Assembly (NCBI GenBank): GCA_015067385.1
Contig: SVMP01000040.1
Span: forward strand, 1-14,157
DNA length: 14,157 nt
Source: Oscillospiraceae bacterium
GTDB lineage: Bacteria > Bacillota > Clostridia > Oscillospirales > UBA644
Reading direction: 5' to 3'
The notes under the pieces: model-generated
Told to the model about the DNA's origin: nothing
Seen by the model: the letters and a program-made list of their open reading frames with translations, nothing else
The model's database searches: none
Shown: piece after piece, positions 13,305 through 14,157 of the stretch
Numbering within the stretch: position 1 is the first letter of the stretch
Layout of the letters: each line of letters opens with the position of its first letter
Program-made: the position numbers and the translations under genes

Positions 13305-14157
13305 ATGGAAGATATTTCTCGACCCAAAAAAAGTAAAACAAAAAAGAAGCTTAAATTTTTCAGAGTTTTAACGGCTGTTTTTGCTGTTTTATTCATTATT
13401 ACTGCGGGTTTTGCGGTTTATACCGCAATATCCGCAAGTGAAAACGTAAACAAGCTTGAAAGCCAAATTGAATCTTTGCGTTCGGAGATCAATTCAGTAA
13501 CAAACGATAAATTATTATTGGAAAACCAGGTTTCTCAACTTTCATCTGCAAATAATGAATTAACATTAAAATATGAAAAGTTAAATACCGAAACCGCAAC
13601 CTTTCAAGCAACTGTTTCAGATCTGCAAACACAGCTCACACAGTTAAATTCCGAAAAAGAAAGTTTAAAAACAGAACTTGATTCTGTATCTTCTCAATTA
13701 AAAAAGGCACAGGACTCGAACAATTCGCTTACAAGTAAAAATAAATCGCTCAACAGTCAGATAACATCTCTTAATTCGACTATAACAACATTGAAAAATG
13801 AGAATAAGGCATTGAGAGACACGATTGCAGGCTTTGGAGGGACCGTTCCGGAAGAAGGCGGTTCGGATGAATCAGACGAATCACTCACCGAAAACGATAC
13901 ATCTGTTTCAACGGAACCGACAAAGATAGCATATCTTACTTTTGATGACGGTGTATCGAAATATACCAATGACATTCTCGATATTCTTGCACAATATAAT
14001 GTTAAAGCTACATTTTTCCCAAACTGGAGACCCGGTATAACAGATCATAAGGAAAAATATCAAAGAATGGTAGAGGAAGGTCATGCAATAGGCAATCACA
14101 CTTATTCACACGAGTATAAGGATGTCTACTCAACTCTTGACGGTTTTAAATCGGAAG
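13305..14157 (+). CDS. Membrane-anchored coiled-coil polysaccharide deacetylase (CE4/NodB), partial
   Basis: The first 284 residues are present; the gene runs off the window. A basic cytoplasmic tail (1-20) and one membrane helix (about 20-43, VLTAVFAVLFIITAGFAVYT) place the rest outside the cell. A long Ser/Thr/Asn/Lys-rich coiled coil follows (about 46-175, repeated QL, SLN and LKxE heptads), then an acidic linker (181-205). The NodB domain begins with AYLTFDDGVS (D214, D215: catalytic base and metal ligand) and NHTYSH (H265, H269: metal ligands). CE4 enzymes remove N-acetyl groups from peptidoglycan or other extracellular glycans; the coiled coil probably spaces the catalytic domain across the wall. 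GGAGAA lies 8 bases before the ATG. The start is 18 bases after the proS stop with no terminator, so it is probably co-transcribed with proS. Confidence 0.92.
   Translation, partial: MEDISRPKKSKTKKKLKFFRVLTAVFAVLFIITAGFAVYTAISASENVNKLESQIESLRSEINSVTNDKLLLENQVSQLSSANNELTLKYEKLNTETATFQATVSDLQTQLTQLNSEKESLKTELDSVSSQLKKAQDSNNSLTSKNKSLNSQITSLNSTITTLKNENKALRDTIAGFGGTVPEEGGSDESDESLTENDTSVSTEPTKIAYLTFDDGVSKYTNDILDILAQYNVKATFFPNWRPGITDHKEKYQRMVEEGHAIGNHTYSHEYKDVYSTLDGFKSE

Overview
The window looks like chromosome of an AT-rich, low-GC Gram-positive bacterium, most likely a gut-type member of the Clostridia (Oscillospiraceae/Lachnospiraceae-like). Four promoters match the housekeeping sigma consensus exactly, with 17-base spacers. 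The Shine-Dalgarno sites are mostly GGAGG or AAGGA. The prolyl-tRNA synthetase is the short archaeal-like type. The surface proteins are of Firmicutes style: a large lipoprotein and a membrane-anchored deacetylase. I see no tRNA, rRNA, transposase, integrase, phage gene or CRISPR array.

Layout, left to right. (a) 1-119: the last 38 codons of a GH3-type glycosidase, then a terminator. (b) 179-1297: a consensus promoter overlapped by a near-perfect dyad, then a two-gene unit (+) made of a short DtxR-type metal-dependent regulator and an AlkD-like DNA alkylation repair protein whose reading frames overlap by 8 bases. A bidirectional terminator ends it. (c) 3265-1315 (-): a PlsC-type acyltransferase carrying a zinc ribbon, then a LacA/Maa-type sugar O-acetyltransferase. 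(d) 3752-3399 (-): a small membrane protein with 25 cysteines, alone behind its own consensus promoter, with a 41-bp interrupted palindrome just upstream. (e) 6467-4060 (-): two small proteins resembling the V-ATPase peripheral-stalk subunits (G-like, then E-like) followed by guaB (IMP dehydrogenase), all closely spaced. Two interleaved inverted repeats lie after guaB. (f) 11656-6725 (-): one very large lipoprotein (1643 aa) built on the LacZ/GH2 plan with C-terminal ricin-like beta-trefoils. Its GH2 active site appears to be lost. (g) 11853-14157 (+), divergent from (f): proS, then a membrane-anchored coiled-coil polysaccharide deacetylase cut off by the window edge.

The best candidates for something new are the GH2-derived lipoprotein, which looks like a carbohydrate-binding pseudoenzyme; the orphan V-ATPase E/G-like pair upstream of guaB; the cysteine-rich membrane protein with its palindromic upstream region; and the possible pseudoknot in the guaB 3' region. 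guaB, proS and the large lipoprotein share a codon bias (near-absence of TTA, CTA and TCA over long stretches) that suggests high expression. All family calls are made by eye from sequence motifs, without database searches.
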